Below are positions 51,560 to 61,008 of a DNA stretch of 64,000 nt, piece by piece. Below the pieces are notes generated by a model. It saw only the letters and a list, made by a program, of their open reading frames with translations. It did no database searches and had not been told where the DNA came from. Source of the stretch: an uncultured Bacilli bacterium (lineage in GTDB: Bacteria > Bacillota_I > Bacilli_A > RF39 > UBA660). The stretch lies in NCBI GenBank assembly GCA_934100165.1, contig CAKOPN010000006.1:61839-125838 (forward strand), in the 5' to 3' direction. Both the position numbers and the translations under genes were made by a program. Numbering within the stretch: position 1 is the first letter of the stretch; each line of letters opens with the position of its first letter.

Positions 51560-52806
51560 ATTTTATGTTTTATAGTACGCATTACGTTATAAAAATCATA
51601 AAAGTTAGTTATCTTTAAAGAGAACTGTCCAATTAACTCTACAACGTTGCCATTGAATCCCTTTTTAAATTCATATATACCATAATATTTTCCATTTTTA
51701 TTAAAATCTCCAGTTATTCCATAAAAGTCTACATATTTATATCCCATTTCATAAGCATCTTTTATATGGCAATCATAAAGTGCATACTTTGGAGTAAAAC
51801 TTTTATACTCTTCTAAAACTCCACTTGATAATGTCAAATATTCATGACCAGACTTCATCGATAGTAAAACTCCAATATCTTTACCTTTTGGATTTTCTTT
51901 TTTAAACTTTTTAGCTTTTTCAAGTTCTTCTTTATATTTCTCAATTTGTTTCAAAGCAAGTTCCCTTTGCTGTTTTATCTTTGTACCAACACAACTTGTC
52001 TTAGCTTTATTTTCTATTTCTTCAGCATTTTTTAAGGCTTCATTTAACAATTCCTCTGTGTGGCTTAAATATATATCTGGATCTAAGTATGCTATATAAA
52101 TTGTCATCAGATCTTTCATATGTTTATACATTTTTTGATAATAAGCAAGACTTCTAGAAAAGAAATCCTTTCTTTGAGCAGTAGAAGTGAATATTTCTTC
52201 CATTGTTGGCAAATCTTCTATTTTTCCACGTCTTACTGACAATCCTTTTTTGTAACAAGCTTCGATATTTTTCCTAGTACTTTTCGAAAAATTCTTTTTA
52301 ATCTCTTCATATGGTTTATCTAAGCTTAAAAAATATTCCCAACGAACTTGAAGAGCCTCAAGATACGTATTGAATCCAAAATGTTTATATCCAAGTTTTT
52401 TTAAATTATCAACAGCCTCATCATTAGGTGAATCATTTTCCATAAGTTCACCTTCACTAGTTCTCATTCTATAAATTACATTTGGGTCAATAGTTAACAT
52501 AAAACCTTTTTTCTCTTTTATGAACTTCTTAATTTCATTTGTAAAAAATTCTAATAGCTTTATATTTTTATAATCAATTAAGAATCCTCTTGGTGCATAA
52601 AATGTTTTTTTGTTAAGTACACTTTTTTCTTCTAATAAAAGAGTCGCTGCAACAATTTTTTTACCATCTAAAACTCCTAAATAGTAAACTTTGTCACCAA
52701 GTTCCTCTTTCAAATGCCCAAGTTCTACCGTTTGCATAAAGCTTTCATTTTCGTGTGTTTCAGAAAAGTTTTTAAATTCACTTTCTGTCAAGACTTTAAA
52801 TTTCAT
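51541..52806 (-). CDS. FemAB/MurM-type peptidoglycan aminoacyltransferase (copy 2)
   Basis: The 421-residue product resembles copy 1 in order and motifs: ESFMQTVELGHLKE near 19-33, FYAPRGFLIDYK near 70-81, NFSKSTRKNIEA near 175-186, a Lys/Glu-rich coiled-coil arm (~255-305), and YKYVDFYGITGDFNKNG near 350. Sequence identity to copy 1 is moderate, so the duplication is old. It is the last gene of an operon with the MurJ-like flippase (1 bp gap), in keeping with lipid II editing before or after flipping. Confidence 0.88.
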   Translation of the reverse strand: MKFKVLTESEFKNFSETHENESFMQTVELGHLKEELGDKVYYLGVLDGKKIVAATLLLEEKSVLNKKTFYAPRGFLIDYKNIKLLEFFTNEIKKFIKEKKGFMLTIDPNVIYRMRTSEGELMENDSPNDEAVDNLKKLGYKHFGFNTYLEALQVRWEYFLSLDKPYEEIKKNFSKSTRKNIEACYKKGLSVRRGKIEDLPTMEEIFTSTAQRKDFFSRSLAYYQKMYKHMKDLMTIYIAYLDPDIYLSHTEELLNEALKNAEEIENKAKTSCVGTKIKQQRELALKQIEKYKEELEKAKKFKKENPKGKDIGVLLSMKSGHEYLTLSSGVLEEYKSFTPKYALYDCHIKDAYEMGYKYVDFYGITGDFNKNGKYYGIYEFKKGFNGNVVELIGQFSLKITNFYDFYNVMRTIKHKIKSRKK

Positions 52807-52807
52807 T

Positions 52808-54457
52808 TTATGCCTCTTTTCTTTTTCTACATAATTTATTTTTTATCTTTTCAAGAATACTCTTTCCAAAAACTTTTTCTAGTGTTTTTGTCTTGTACAT
52901 ATAGAATAGATATACTGAACCACCTACTAATGCATATAAACCTGCTATTAGTATTGATAAGATTCTGCTATTAACCTTTAAAGGAATGAATACTTCTAAT
53001 AAAAACATTGATAATAACATTAGTGCAACGCCTACTACTATGTGCTTAAACTGACTGTATACATCTTTATAACTTATATTAAATTTTCTCTTTATGTGTA
53101 CTGTAGCTATAATAGCTGATGTTACAAATCCTAATATTGTAGCAGTTATAGCACCATAAAATGGATAAATACCAAGATTATTTGCTAAATACATAAATGG
53201 AATATTAAGTGTACCCTTAAGTAGTAATCCTACAATTAAAGTAACAAATACCATTTTATACTCTTTTAATAATTGTAAAGTTGTTGTGCTAGCAGTAAAT
53301 AATGTTGTTGCAAATGCTACAAATACTAAATATCTATATGTTATTGGTCCATAGACTGATGCACCATAAAATGCCTTCCATACTGGAGTAGTTAAAAAGC
53401 TTAGTCCAATTGTCATTGGTAATGATATACAAAGAATAACTTCCAGTGTTTGATTTATCTTTCTTTCAACATCTTTCATATCTTTTTTGACAAAGCTATC
53501 CGTTAGGTTTGGTATCAAACTTGTCATCATTCCTGATACAATTGATATTATAATCATATTTAATTTTAGTCCCCAAGTTGATATAACACTCATAACAGTT
53601 TCTGCATCTTTTGTAGCATATCCAAAATCATTAACAAGTGCTTTTACTAAAGTTATTACATCTACTGAGTTATAAATTGATCTAAACAAATCGATCATTA
53701 CGAATGGAACTGCATATACTATTAGTTTTTTTAGTATTTCTTTAGTAGTTATTTTTGGTTCTTTAACTTTACTTTTTAGTATCAACTGTTCTTTGTTTTT
53801 CTTTATTTTCATGTATATATAAAAGTATGAGCATAATGCCCCAATAGTAGCTGCAAAAACAGCACAACCTACAGCACTTCTAAGTGGTAAGTTAAATACT
53901 TTTAACATTAAATAACTTCCTACAACTATTATTACAACTCTTACTAATTGCTCTATAACTTGACTTATTGGGGTTGGTGTAATAAATTTATGCCCCTGAA
54001 GGTATCCTCTTGATACACTTAATACAGGTACAACAAGTATTGCTGTTGATATTATTCTTATTACGAAAACTATGTCCTCTGGTGTATTACCATCAGTAAC
54101 TCCTCCAATTATCAAATCTGCTATTTGAGGAGCAAAAATAAAGAGAACTAAAAAACAAACTAATCCTAAAATATTTAAAAATCTTTTCCCTATCTTATAT
54201 GCTTTTTCTTTTGTTTCATAGTATCCTAACGCATTATATTCACTTATTATTTTGCTCATAGCAAGCGGAAGCCCGGCTTGTGATATTCCTAAGAATATCG
54301 AATAAATGTTATAGGCATATCCATATAAGGCACCACCTTGATCTCCTATAATAGCATAAAAAGGAATTACATATATAATTCCTAATATTTTACTTATTAC
54401 TATCCCTAAAGTAGCAATGAATGCTCCCTGGATAAATGTATTTTTTTTAAGTTTCAT
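52808..54457 (-). CDS. MurJ/SpoVB-type lipid II flippase
   Basis: The 549-residue product has about 14 hydrophobic segments and the MOP-superfamily start FIQGAFIATLGIVISKILG. SRGYLQGHKFITPTPISQV near 169-187 and the Gly/Arg-rich internal loops match the YtgP/SpoVB branch, which flips lipid II in Bacilli. It is 1 bp ahead of the FemAB gene, which ties it to peptidoglycan precursor handling. Whether it is the main MurJ cannot be decided without the genome. Confidence 0.87.
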   Translation of the reverse strand: MKLKKNTFIQGAFIATLGIVISKILGIIYVIPFYAIIGDQGGALYGYAYNIYSIFLGISQAGLPLAMSKIISEYNALGYYETKEKAYKIGKRFLNILGLVCFLVLFIFAPQIADLIIGGVTDGNTPEDIVFVIRIISTAILVVPVLSVSRGYLQGHKFITPTPISQVIEQLVRVVIIVVGSYLMLKVFNLPLRSAVGCAVFAATIGALCSYFYIYMKIKKNKEQLILKSKVKEPKITTKEILKKLIVYAVPFVMIDLFRSIYNSVDVITLVKALVNDFGYATKDAETVMSVISTWGLKLNMIIISIVSGMMTSLIPNLTDSFVKKDMKDVERKINQTLEVILCISLPMTIGLSFLTTPVWKAFYGASVYGPITYRYLVFVAFATTLFTASTTTLQLLKEYKMVFVTLIVGLLLKGTLNIPFMYLANNLGIYPFYGAITATILGFVTSAIIATVHIKRKFNISYKDVYSQFKHIVVGVALMLLSMFLLEVFIPLKVNSRILSILIAGLYALVGGSVYLFYMYKTKTLEKVFGKSILEKIKNKLCRKRKEA

Positions 54458-54506
54458 TGTTTCACATCTTTTCTATGGTATATTTGTTTCTACTTATATA
54501 GTATAA

Positions 54507-55613
54507 CTATTCGGCATTTTCTGTCAATGTTACTTTAGTAGTCATTTCTTTTGTACCACGAATATATGTCATTTCAATAGTGTCTCCAACTTTATATTTA
54601 TATAATAAATATTTTAAATAAGCCATATTTGTAACTTTATCATCATTTACTTTAATTATTACATCGCCTTTTTGTAATCCTGCTTTATCTGCAGCTGATC
54701 CATCTACTACAGAAACGATTGCTATTCCATATGTTATATCACTATCAATTGAAACTCCATAACGTCTTAATGTTGATGTATCAGTAGCATTGACATGACT
54801 TATACCTAAAAGTGGTCTTTCTATTTTGTTCCCTTTTTCTAATTCATCAACGTGTTTCATAGCATCTTCAATTTTTATAGCAAAGCCCATTCCTTCAATG
54901 CTTGAGTTAACAAGCTTTAATGATGTTACCCCTATTACCTCACCATTGAAATTTACCAATGGTCCACCACTGTTACCAGGATTTATTGCTGCATCAATTT
55001 GAATTACTTCTTCTACCCAGTCAGATGTTGCTTCAACACTTACTGTTACTTTTCTATTTAGACCAGATATATATCCACCCGTTACAGAGTTAAAATATTC
55101 TTCTCCAACAGGAGTTCCTACTGTAAATACTTGTTCACCCAAGCTTAATTCTTCTGTACTTCCAATTGCTGCAACAGAGATTACTTTTTCTACAGGTATT
55201 CTAATTACTGCTATATCTAAGTAAGCATCTCCCCCTAGAACTTTTCCTTCAACTTCTTCTTCACTTGTTAACTTAATTACTACCCTAGTAGCACCATCAA
55301 CCACGTGTTGGTTTGTCATTATATAACCATATTTATCATCTTTTTTATAAACAAAGCCACTACCTGAACCAGTTAATGTTGTATTTTTATAATTTTTTAT
55401 CATCACAACGGAGTCATAAATTTTCTTTACAGATTGACTTATTCCCACATTGTTTACAACCATGGTACCACTCATACAATTACTACAGCTATTATATGAT
55501 CCTGATTCACTTCCATTTTTTACAGTATTTTTATTTGTTCCTATATATACAAAAGTCGAACCAGCTAAAAATGCCATTAATGCTATTACAAAGACTAGAA
55601 TTTTCTTTTTCAT
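54507..55613 (-). CDS. htrA: HtrA/DegP-type serine protease
   Basis: The 368-residue product has an N-terminal membrane anchor (about 4-25), a trypsin-like domain with the catalytic triad in MTNQHVVDG (His), YLDIAVIRI (Asp) and INPGNSGGPLVN (Ser), and one C-terminal PDZ domain (~265-360). It would clear or refold misfolded proteins outside the membrane. A CNSCMSG-like Cys pair near 43-46 lies between anchor and protease. It follows the Abi_2 gene's stop region by spacing alone; its own promoter is likely. Confidence 0.93.
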   Translation of the reverse strand: MKKKILVFVIALMAFLAGSTFVYIGTNKNTVKNGSESGSYNSCSNCMSGTMVVNNVGISQSVKKIYDSVVMIKNYKNTTLTGSGSGFVYKKDDKYGYIMTNQHVVDGATRVVIKLTSEEEVEGKVLGGDAYLDIAVIRIPVEKVISVAAIGSTEELSLGEQVFTVGTPVGEEYFNSVTGGYISGLNRKVTVSVEATSDWVEEVIQIDAAINPGNSGGPLVNFNGEVIGVTSLKLVNSSIEGMGFAIKIEDAMKHVDELEKGNKIERPLLGISHVNATDTSTLRRYGVSIDSDITYGIAIVSVVDGSAADKAGLQKGDVIIKVNDDKVTNMAYLKYLLYKYKVGDTIEMTYIRGTKEMTTKVTLTENAE

Positions 55614-55621
55614 ATTTCACA

Positions 55622-56560
55622 TTACCTCTTTTCTATATTTGCTATTTCTTTCCAATTGTTAGGGAATCCCATTCTATCTAATACTTTTTCAAGGTCTATT
55701 GTATGAAGATTATATCTTAGATTTTCTAAAGCTCTATCCAATTCTAATATCAAGTTTTTAACATCTTCATGTCCTAAAATTTGTCTTAATATTATTATAA
55801 GTGCAAACAAATCATTTTTTCCTTTTTCATATTCACCGTCTTGTTTTTTTATACCTAGTAATGCATGATATACAGTGTTGTTAATTGACTTTTGTGTTTT
55901 ATTTTCAAACAATATATCTTCATGTGCACAAACGTTTCTGTAATTAGCCAAAATAGATAAATAGTTTGTTAAATCTTCCACAGATATGTTATATATTTTA
56001 GCTATTGAACTTCTATCATCCATTTTTAATATGGTATAAAATTCACTTATAATACCAAAAGACAAAACTTTTACTAAAACCCATAATGGAATGTATCCAT
56101 AATTACTTATATAGTGCATTGTTGCACTGTGCTGGGATCCATTGACCCTAACTTGTCTCTTCATCTTTCTAATTAAGTCATTTACTTGTCTACTTTTTTC
56201 TGGTGACATATCAAAGTTATTTGGCTTTAAATAGTCATTTTCTTTGTATCCATACTTTTTTGAAAGTTGATAAGATATAATTGATTTTGCATTATTTTCC
56301 ACAATTAAAACATTTTTAAAAATTATGTTTCTAAACTGTCTGTCAAATAAGAAAAGACTATAAAGTTCTTCAAATGTTGTGCCTTTTAAATAGTTTTTCT
56401 TGTTTTCAGGATCCATAAATAGATGTCTATATCCACTTAAAAAAAAGTAATTTTCCCTTAGTAATACATCTTTTGCATACTCTTCATCTTTTATTACTAG
56501 ACCCTTATATTTAAAGATTTCTATTTGCTCATTTAAGGTTTTGAACTCTTTAGTTTTCAT
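55622..56560 (-). CDS. Abi_2 (AbiD/AbiF)-family abortive infection protein
   Basis: The 312-residue product is all-helical with the family start KTLNEQIEIFKYKGLVIKD, the segment FFLSGYRHLF, FDRQFRNIIFKNVLIVENN and the HEPN-like RNVCAHEDILF (R-x4-H) near 225-235. Abi_2 proteins stop phage growth in lactococci; the R-x4-H motif suggests RNase activity. This gene lies outside the mobile element, in the chromosome, 8 bp upstream of htrA. Confidence 0.88.
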   Translation of the reverse strand: MKTKEFKTLNEQIEIFKYKGLVIKDEEYAKDVLLRENYFFLSGYRHLFMDPENKKNYLKGTTFEELYSLFLFDRQFRNIIFKNVLIVENNAKSIISYQLSKKYGYKENDYLKPNNFDMSPEKSRQVNDLIRKMKRQVRVNGSQHSATMHYISNYGYIPLWVLVKVLSFGIISEFYTILKMDDRSSIAKIYNISVEDLTNYLSILANYRNVCAHEDILFENKTQKSINNTVYHALLGIKKQDGEYEKGKNDLFALIIILRQILGHEDVKNLILELDRALENLRYNLHTIDLEKVLDRMGFPNNWKEIANIEKR

Positions 56561-56653
56561 ATTATCACCATAATAAGTATATCATAATATTAGTATAATA
56601 AAATGAAAATATCGTGAAATATATGATATAATTTTGTGAAAGAGGTGTAAAGT

Positions 56654-57607
56654 ATGGCTGGAACGATTACTCATTACTATTTTGCTAAGGATGTCTTAAA
56701 GAAAAGCTCAAAAAAGAGAAAAATAATTTTTGATGAAAATTACTTAGCCATTTTTGCGCAAAGCATGGATCCTGTTAATTTTTATAGTGTTCTTTTCCCT
56801 CTAAAAAGAGGAAGTGACTTCGTACGAAAGTTTGCAGGAGTTTTTCACACACAAAAAATTGATGACTTTTTTTATAATTTGATTACTGAAGTTAAAAATA
56901 GAAATTTGTTTAGAGATAAATATGTAATGAGTTTTGTTTATGGATTTATTTGTCATTATGTTTTGGATTCTTCAATTCATCCATATGTAGAATTTAAAAC
57001 TGGAAGATTTAATCCTCGTGATAAAAAAACTTATAAATACAATGCTAAGCATCATGAAATGGAAACTTATATTGATGCCTACATGCTAAGAAAACATGGC
57101 ATTGAACCAAGGAAAGATAAATCATATAAATATATTTTTAATATAAAGAAGTTTGATAATGGCTTAAAAAAGTTAATTGATGACACTTTTTTAAAGGTTT
57201 ACAATATTCAAGATTTTAGTAAAATTTATTACCGAAGCATATTAGACATGAAATATTGTTTTAGACTTTTACGATATGATGTTACTGGTATAAAATTAAG
57301 AATGTATAAAGTATTCGACGTTGTTTCTACTCGAAGAGTTTTGAACTCTAAATTTTTGTCTTATAATGTAAAACCTGGTGATGATGATTATTATTTAAAT
57401 ATAAATCACAAGAATTGGTACTATCCTCATAATAGAGCATTTTCATACAATTATTCAGTCGATAACATATATAATAATGCTGTTAAAAAATGCGTAAAAC
57501 TAGTTACATTAGTATTTGATTATTTAGAAAGAAACAAAGAGTTAGATATTCGCTCTTTGTTTAATCTCTCTTATTCAACTGGGCTTTACTGGAAAAAATC
57601 AATATGA
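56654..57607 (+). CDS. Zinc-dependent phospholipase C-like protein
   Basis: The 317-residue product begins MAGTITHYYFAKDVL and has FGICHYVLDSSIHPYV-type His/Asp (about 99-114) and the HHEMETYIDAYM segment, the His-rich pattern of the zinc-dependent phospholipase C family (S1/P1 nuclease-like fold). It has no signal peptide, so a cytoplasmic or non-classical role is likely. AGAGGTG precedes the ATG. The 3' end overlaps the opposite helD gene by 22 bp. Confidence 0.78.
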   Translation: MAGTITHYYFAKDVLKKSSKKRKIIFDENYLAIFAQSMDPVNFYSVLFPLKRGSDFVRKFAGVFHTQKIDDFFYNLITEVKNRNLFRDKYVMSFVYGFICHYVLDSSIHPYVEFKTGRFNPRDKKTYKYNAKHHEMETYIDAYMLRKHGIEPRKDKSYKYIFNIKKFDNGLKKLIDDTFLKVYNIQDFSKIYYRSILDMKYCFRLLRYDVTGIKLRMYKVFDVVSTRRVLNSKFLSYNVKPGDDDYYLNINHKNWYYPHNRAFSYNYSVDNIYNNAVKKCVKLVTLVFDYLERNKELDIRSLFNLSYSTGLYWKKSI

Positions 57608-59655
57608 TTATTATATATGATTAGTTGATGTTGCGCCCTAGTGCAAGCAACGTAATATAAGTATTTTTCATCTTGCTTATAACTATTTTCTTTTTCTGTG
57701 TATATTATTACAGAATCAAATTCAAGACCTTTTGCAATATAAGATGGTATAATTACCATTTTTTTATTAAAATTTTTTGTATTAGAATTCAAGATATTTA
57801 TATCTTTAACGTCGTTTTTCAATAATTCATACACTTTTTCACTTTCACTATCATCTTTTGTAATTATAGCTACTGAAAAATGTTCTTTTTTCAATAAACT
57901 TATATCTTCTAGTAATGATGTTTTTAAATCTAAAATGTTGTCTCTAAATAAAACTGGTCTTTGATTTTCTCTTCTTATAGCAGATACATGCTTTAAATTT
58001 AAAATTTTATTTGTATGCTTAATAATTTCAGGTGTAGACCTATATGTTTTATTAAGCTCCAAGTAAATTGTTCCATTATCAAATATTTTATTAAGTTCTT
58101 CTAGGCTTTCATACTTGTAATATGGATTTATTGTTTGATTGATATCACCTAAGATTGTAAAATTACTTTTTTTGAATATTTTTCTTATTAGTATATATTC
58201 AAGTTTGCTATAATCTTGGGCTTCATCTATTACAACTTCTTTTATAAGACCTCTATAACTAAAACCTTCAAACAATCCTTTTAGATATAAAACGATACAG
58301 GCATCTTCATATTTTATATTTCTTTTTCCTACAGCATCTTTTATTTCTTTTTCTGTTAAATTAAATGTAGTATTTTCCATAAAAAATTGTGAATTAAAAA
58401 AATCTTTATATAATTCTTTGTAATTAAGTTTTATGTTTAGAGATTTTTTCAACAATGATAAAATTACACTTTTTTTCGTATGTTTTCCCTCATAAAAGTC
58501 TCTACACATTTTTTCCGCAATAGCATCTAATCTTTCCTTGAGCAAAAGCCTTTCATATCTATTTTTAAGCAGGTAATTCAACGTTTCCTTAGTAATTTCA
58601 AAATCATGTGTGATAATATCATTTTCAAATGCTGCTTTCTCCAAAATATTTTGAGCAAAACTATTTATATGTGTTATTATTTCATCACTTTGCTTGTATT
58701 TTACCCATTCTTTGTTTGTTTCTTGATATTTATAATATCTTTCTACAAACGAAGTAAATGACTCAACTGTTTTGTATTCTTCAAGATTAGAACTTAAAAA
58801 GTCACTTAAAGTTGTTTGCATAGTGTTTACCTCACCAAGTTCAGGCAAAACATTCGATATATACTCTGTAAATACTTGATTTGGTGAAAAAATTAGTACA
58901 TTGTTAGAACTTAAGTTTTCAATTTTATATAATAAAAATGCAATTCTGTGAAGTGCTACAGATGTTTTCCCACTTCCGGCAATTCCTTGTACAATTAAAT
59001 TTTTATCAGTTATATTTCTAATTATGGCATTTTGTTCTTGTTGAATTGTATTTACAATATTTTTCATTTTATCATTTGACTCTTCAGTTAAAACTTCTTG
59101 AAGTAATTCATCATCAATATTTATGTTATTGTCAAATACTCTTATTAACTTACCATCTTTAATTGTAAACTGTCTTTTGTTAGTAATTTCTCCCGTTATC
59201 ATTCCTTCTGGTGCTAAATAACTTGCTTCTCCTAACTCGTAGTCATAAAACATTGAGCATATTGGAGCTCTCCAGTCGTGTACTAAGTATTTTTCATTCT
59301 CTTCATCTTCCACGTGTGTAATTCCAATATATATTTTATCTTGATTATTTTGATTATTTTCTTTAAATGTAATTGAACCAAAATATGGTTTATTTTGAAC
59401 TTTATAAAGTTTTTGCATATGATTACTTTTATAGGAAGCTAAGGCTACCTCCAAGTCACTAGCGTTAATCATGGTTTTCATTTCTGTTGGATCCATATCA
59501 GCCTTACTGTTCCATATGAACTTTTTAAATTCCATTATTTTTTCTTGTTTTTCATACAACTGTTGTCCTAACTCTGAAATTTGGCCTCTAATTATTTTTA
59601 AAGTATAATCTAGGTAATTTTTTTCGCTTTTAATTTCTTTTTCTGACAGATTCAT
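57586..59655 (-). CDS. helD: RNA polymerase recycling motor HelD
   Basis: A 689-residue UvrD/Rep-like P-loop ATPase. The N-terminal coiled-coil arm (~1-60), the HDWRAPICSMFYDYELG box near 128-144, Walker A GIAGSGKT (about 226-233), EAQDYSK (Walker B, DEAQ type) and a C-terminal CTRAQHQLI motif match HelD. In Bacillus HelD pries stalled RNA polymerase off DNA and recycles it. It is transcribed alone, convergent with the phospholipase-like gene. Confidence 0.94.
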   Translation of the reverse strand: MNLSEKEIKSEKNYLDYTLKIIRGQISELGQQLYEKQEKIMEFKKFIWNSKADMDPTEMKTMINASDLEVALASYKSNHMQKLYKVQNKPYFGSITFKENNQNNQDKIYIGITHVEDEENEKYLVHDWRAPICSMFYDYELGEASYLAPEGMITGEITNKRQFTIKDGKLIRVFDNNINIDDELLQEVLTEESNDKMKNIVNTIQQEQNAIIRNITDKNLIVQGIAGSGKTSVALHRIAFLLYKIENLSSNNVLIFSPNQVFTEYISNVLPELGEVNTMQTTLSDFLSSNLEEYKTVESFTSFVERYYKYQETNKEWVKYKQSDEIITHINSFAQNILEKAAFENDIITHDFEITKETLNYLLKNRYERLLLKERLDAIAEKMCRDFYEGKHTKKSVILSLLKKSLNIKLNYKELYKDFFNSQFFMENTTFNLTEKEIKDAVGKRNIKYEDACIVLYLKGLFEGFSYRGLIKEVVIDEAQDYSKLEYILIRKIFKKSNFTILGDINQTINPYYKYESLEELNKIFDNGTIYLELNKTYRSTPEIIKHTNKILNLKHVSAIRRENQRPVLFRDNILDLKTSLLEDISLLKKEHFSVAIITKDDSESEKVYELLKNDVKDINILNSNTKNFNKKMVIIPSYIAKGLEFDSVIIYTEKENSYKQDEKYLYYVACTRAQHQLIIYNNHIDFFQ

Positions 59656-59750
59656 AATACCTCCTTTTCACGCCAAAAAACGAACCCTGTTGGGACCGTC
59701 ATATTACATTAAGATTAAATTTTCCGCTGGTAGTTATCACTATACAATAA

Positions 59751-59772
59751 AAGACTAGTTTTGTCTAGCCTT
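59751..59772. terminator. Terminator at the end of the Lys-rich membrane protein gene
   Basis: AAGACTAG pairs with CTAGCCTT (6-base loop); T tracts flank the stem on both strands, so it can act both ways. The stop codon of the minus gene lies in the stem. Confidence 0.75.
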
Positions 59773-60997
59773 TTTTTACCAAATCCTTATCAATTGTAAT
59801 CACTGGTCTTACATATCCTTGCTGATCAACCGAATACAATCTGTAGTTTCCTTTGGGAGTTACTACTAATACTCCATCCTTTTTAGAACTACCAAGCCAC
59901 CATGTACCAAGTGTTGAGCTTGCTAGCCAATTTCCTTCTGACCATTCATAACTATATCCCATCTTATTCCTTGCTTTTACGTACTCTTCAGATGTTAATA
60001 ATGAGATATTTTCTATTTTACCAACCTTTTCTGTTAATTCACTCTTATACTTTGTCTCAAGATAATTGGCAATACTTCCTTCCACACTGCTATCATATTG
60101 AACTTTTCCATCTTTTGAATATTGAGTTTGATCTCCTGTATCAATATTACCATTTTCATTTAGATCAATTGGCAATTCTTTTAATAATTTTACAGTTGGT
60201 TTATCAGCAGAACTATCTGCAATTACATACCATTTTGAAGAATCTTTGAGTGTTACTAACTCACCAGTTTTGTATGGTGTGTACATATTTAATGTTGATT
60301 TCATTCTTCCTTTTAATTTGTTTACTACTGCAACTGATCCAAGAAACAATAACAGCATTATGGCAAATGTAATTATGGCTTTACCTGTAGATCTCTTTAC
60401 TTTTTCTTTTTTCTTTATCTCTTTTTGTTCTTCTATTTCTTCTTCAAAAATTGAATTTCTTATTTTTTCCTTTATGTCTTTCTGCTTTAAATTTGTAGAT
60501 TTTTTTTGACTTATAACTTGTTTTTCTTTTTTAACTTCAGCCTTTTTTAATTTTTTTTCATTAGCTTGTTCTTGTTTTTGTTTCTTTTTTTCGTTCTTAA
60601 TTTTTTCTTTTTCAATTTTTTCTTTTCTTTGTTCTAATTTTTTTAACTCTTTTAACTTTCTTTTTTCTTCTTTTTTCTCATTTTTAACTTTTTTTCTATC
60701 TTCTTTAGCTGTGCTTGTAGTTAATTTTTCTTTTTTTTCTTTAAAAGAAATTATTGGTTCTTCTTTTATTAAATCATCTTTATTTATTACTAACTTTTCT
60801 CTTTTTTCTTTGAATTCACTAGCTTTTCCTATATTATCTATTTTTTTCTTTTTTAATATGGGTGTTTTTTTATTTTGTTTTTGTACTACTTTTTTATTTT
60901 GGGTTTTATCACTACTTTTCCCTGATAGTATTCTAGTTGCTTCTTTTTTATTTTTTAATACTATTTTCTTCGTTGCTTTTTTCTTACTATCATTCAT
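59765..60997 (-). CDS. Lys/Glu-rich membrane protein with DUF6273-like C-terminal domain
   Basis: The 410-residue product has a very Lys- and Glu-rich cytoplasmic region (~1-205, coiled-coil-like), one membrane segment (about 207-226) and an extracytoplasmic domain (~240-410) with WYVIADSS, LLTSEEYVKARN and GTWWLGSS, resembling DUF6273. The layout, a long basic cytoplasmic arm joined to an outer domain, would let it bind nucleic acid or protein inside. Function is unknown. The ATG follows an A/G-rich site. Confidence 0.65.
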   Translation of the reverse strand: MNDSKKKATKKIVLKNKKEATRILSGKSSDKTQNKKVVQKQNKKTPILKKKKIDNIGKASEFKEKREKLVINKDDLIKEEPIISFKEKKEKLTTSTAKEDRKKVKNEKKEEKRKLKELKKLEQRKEKIEKEKIKNEKKKQKQEQANEKKLKKAEVKKEKQVISQKKSTNLKQKDIKEKIRNSIFEEEIEEQKEIKKKEKVKRSTGKAIITFAIMLLLFLGSVAVVNKLKGRMKSTLNMYTPYKTGELVTLKDSSKWYVIADSSADKPTVKLLKELPIDLNENGNIDTGDQTQYSKDGKVQYDSSVEGSIANYLETKYKSELTEKVGKIENISLLTSEEYVKARNKMGYSYEWSEGNWLASSTLGTWWLGSSKKDGVLVVTPKGNYRLYSVDQQGYVRPVITIDKDLVKKG

Positions 60998-61008
60998 AGT
61001 TAAACCTC

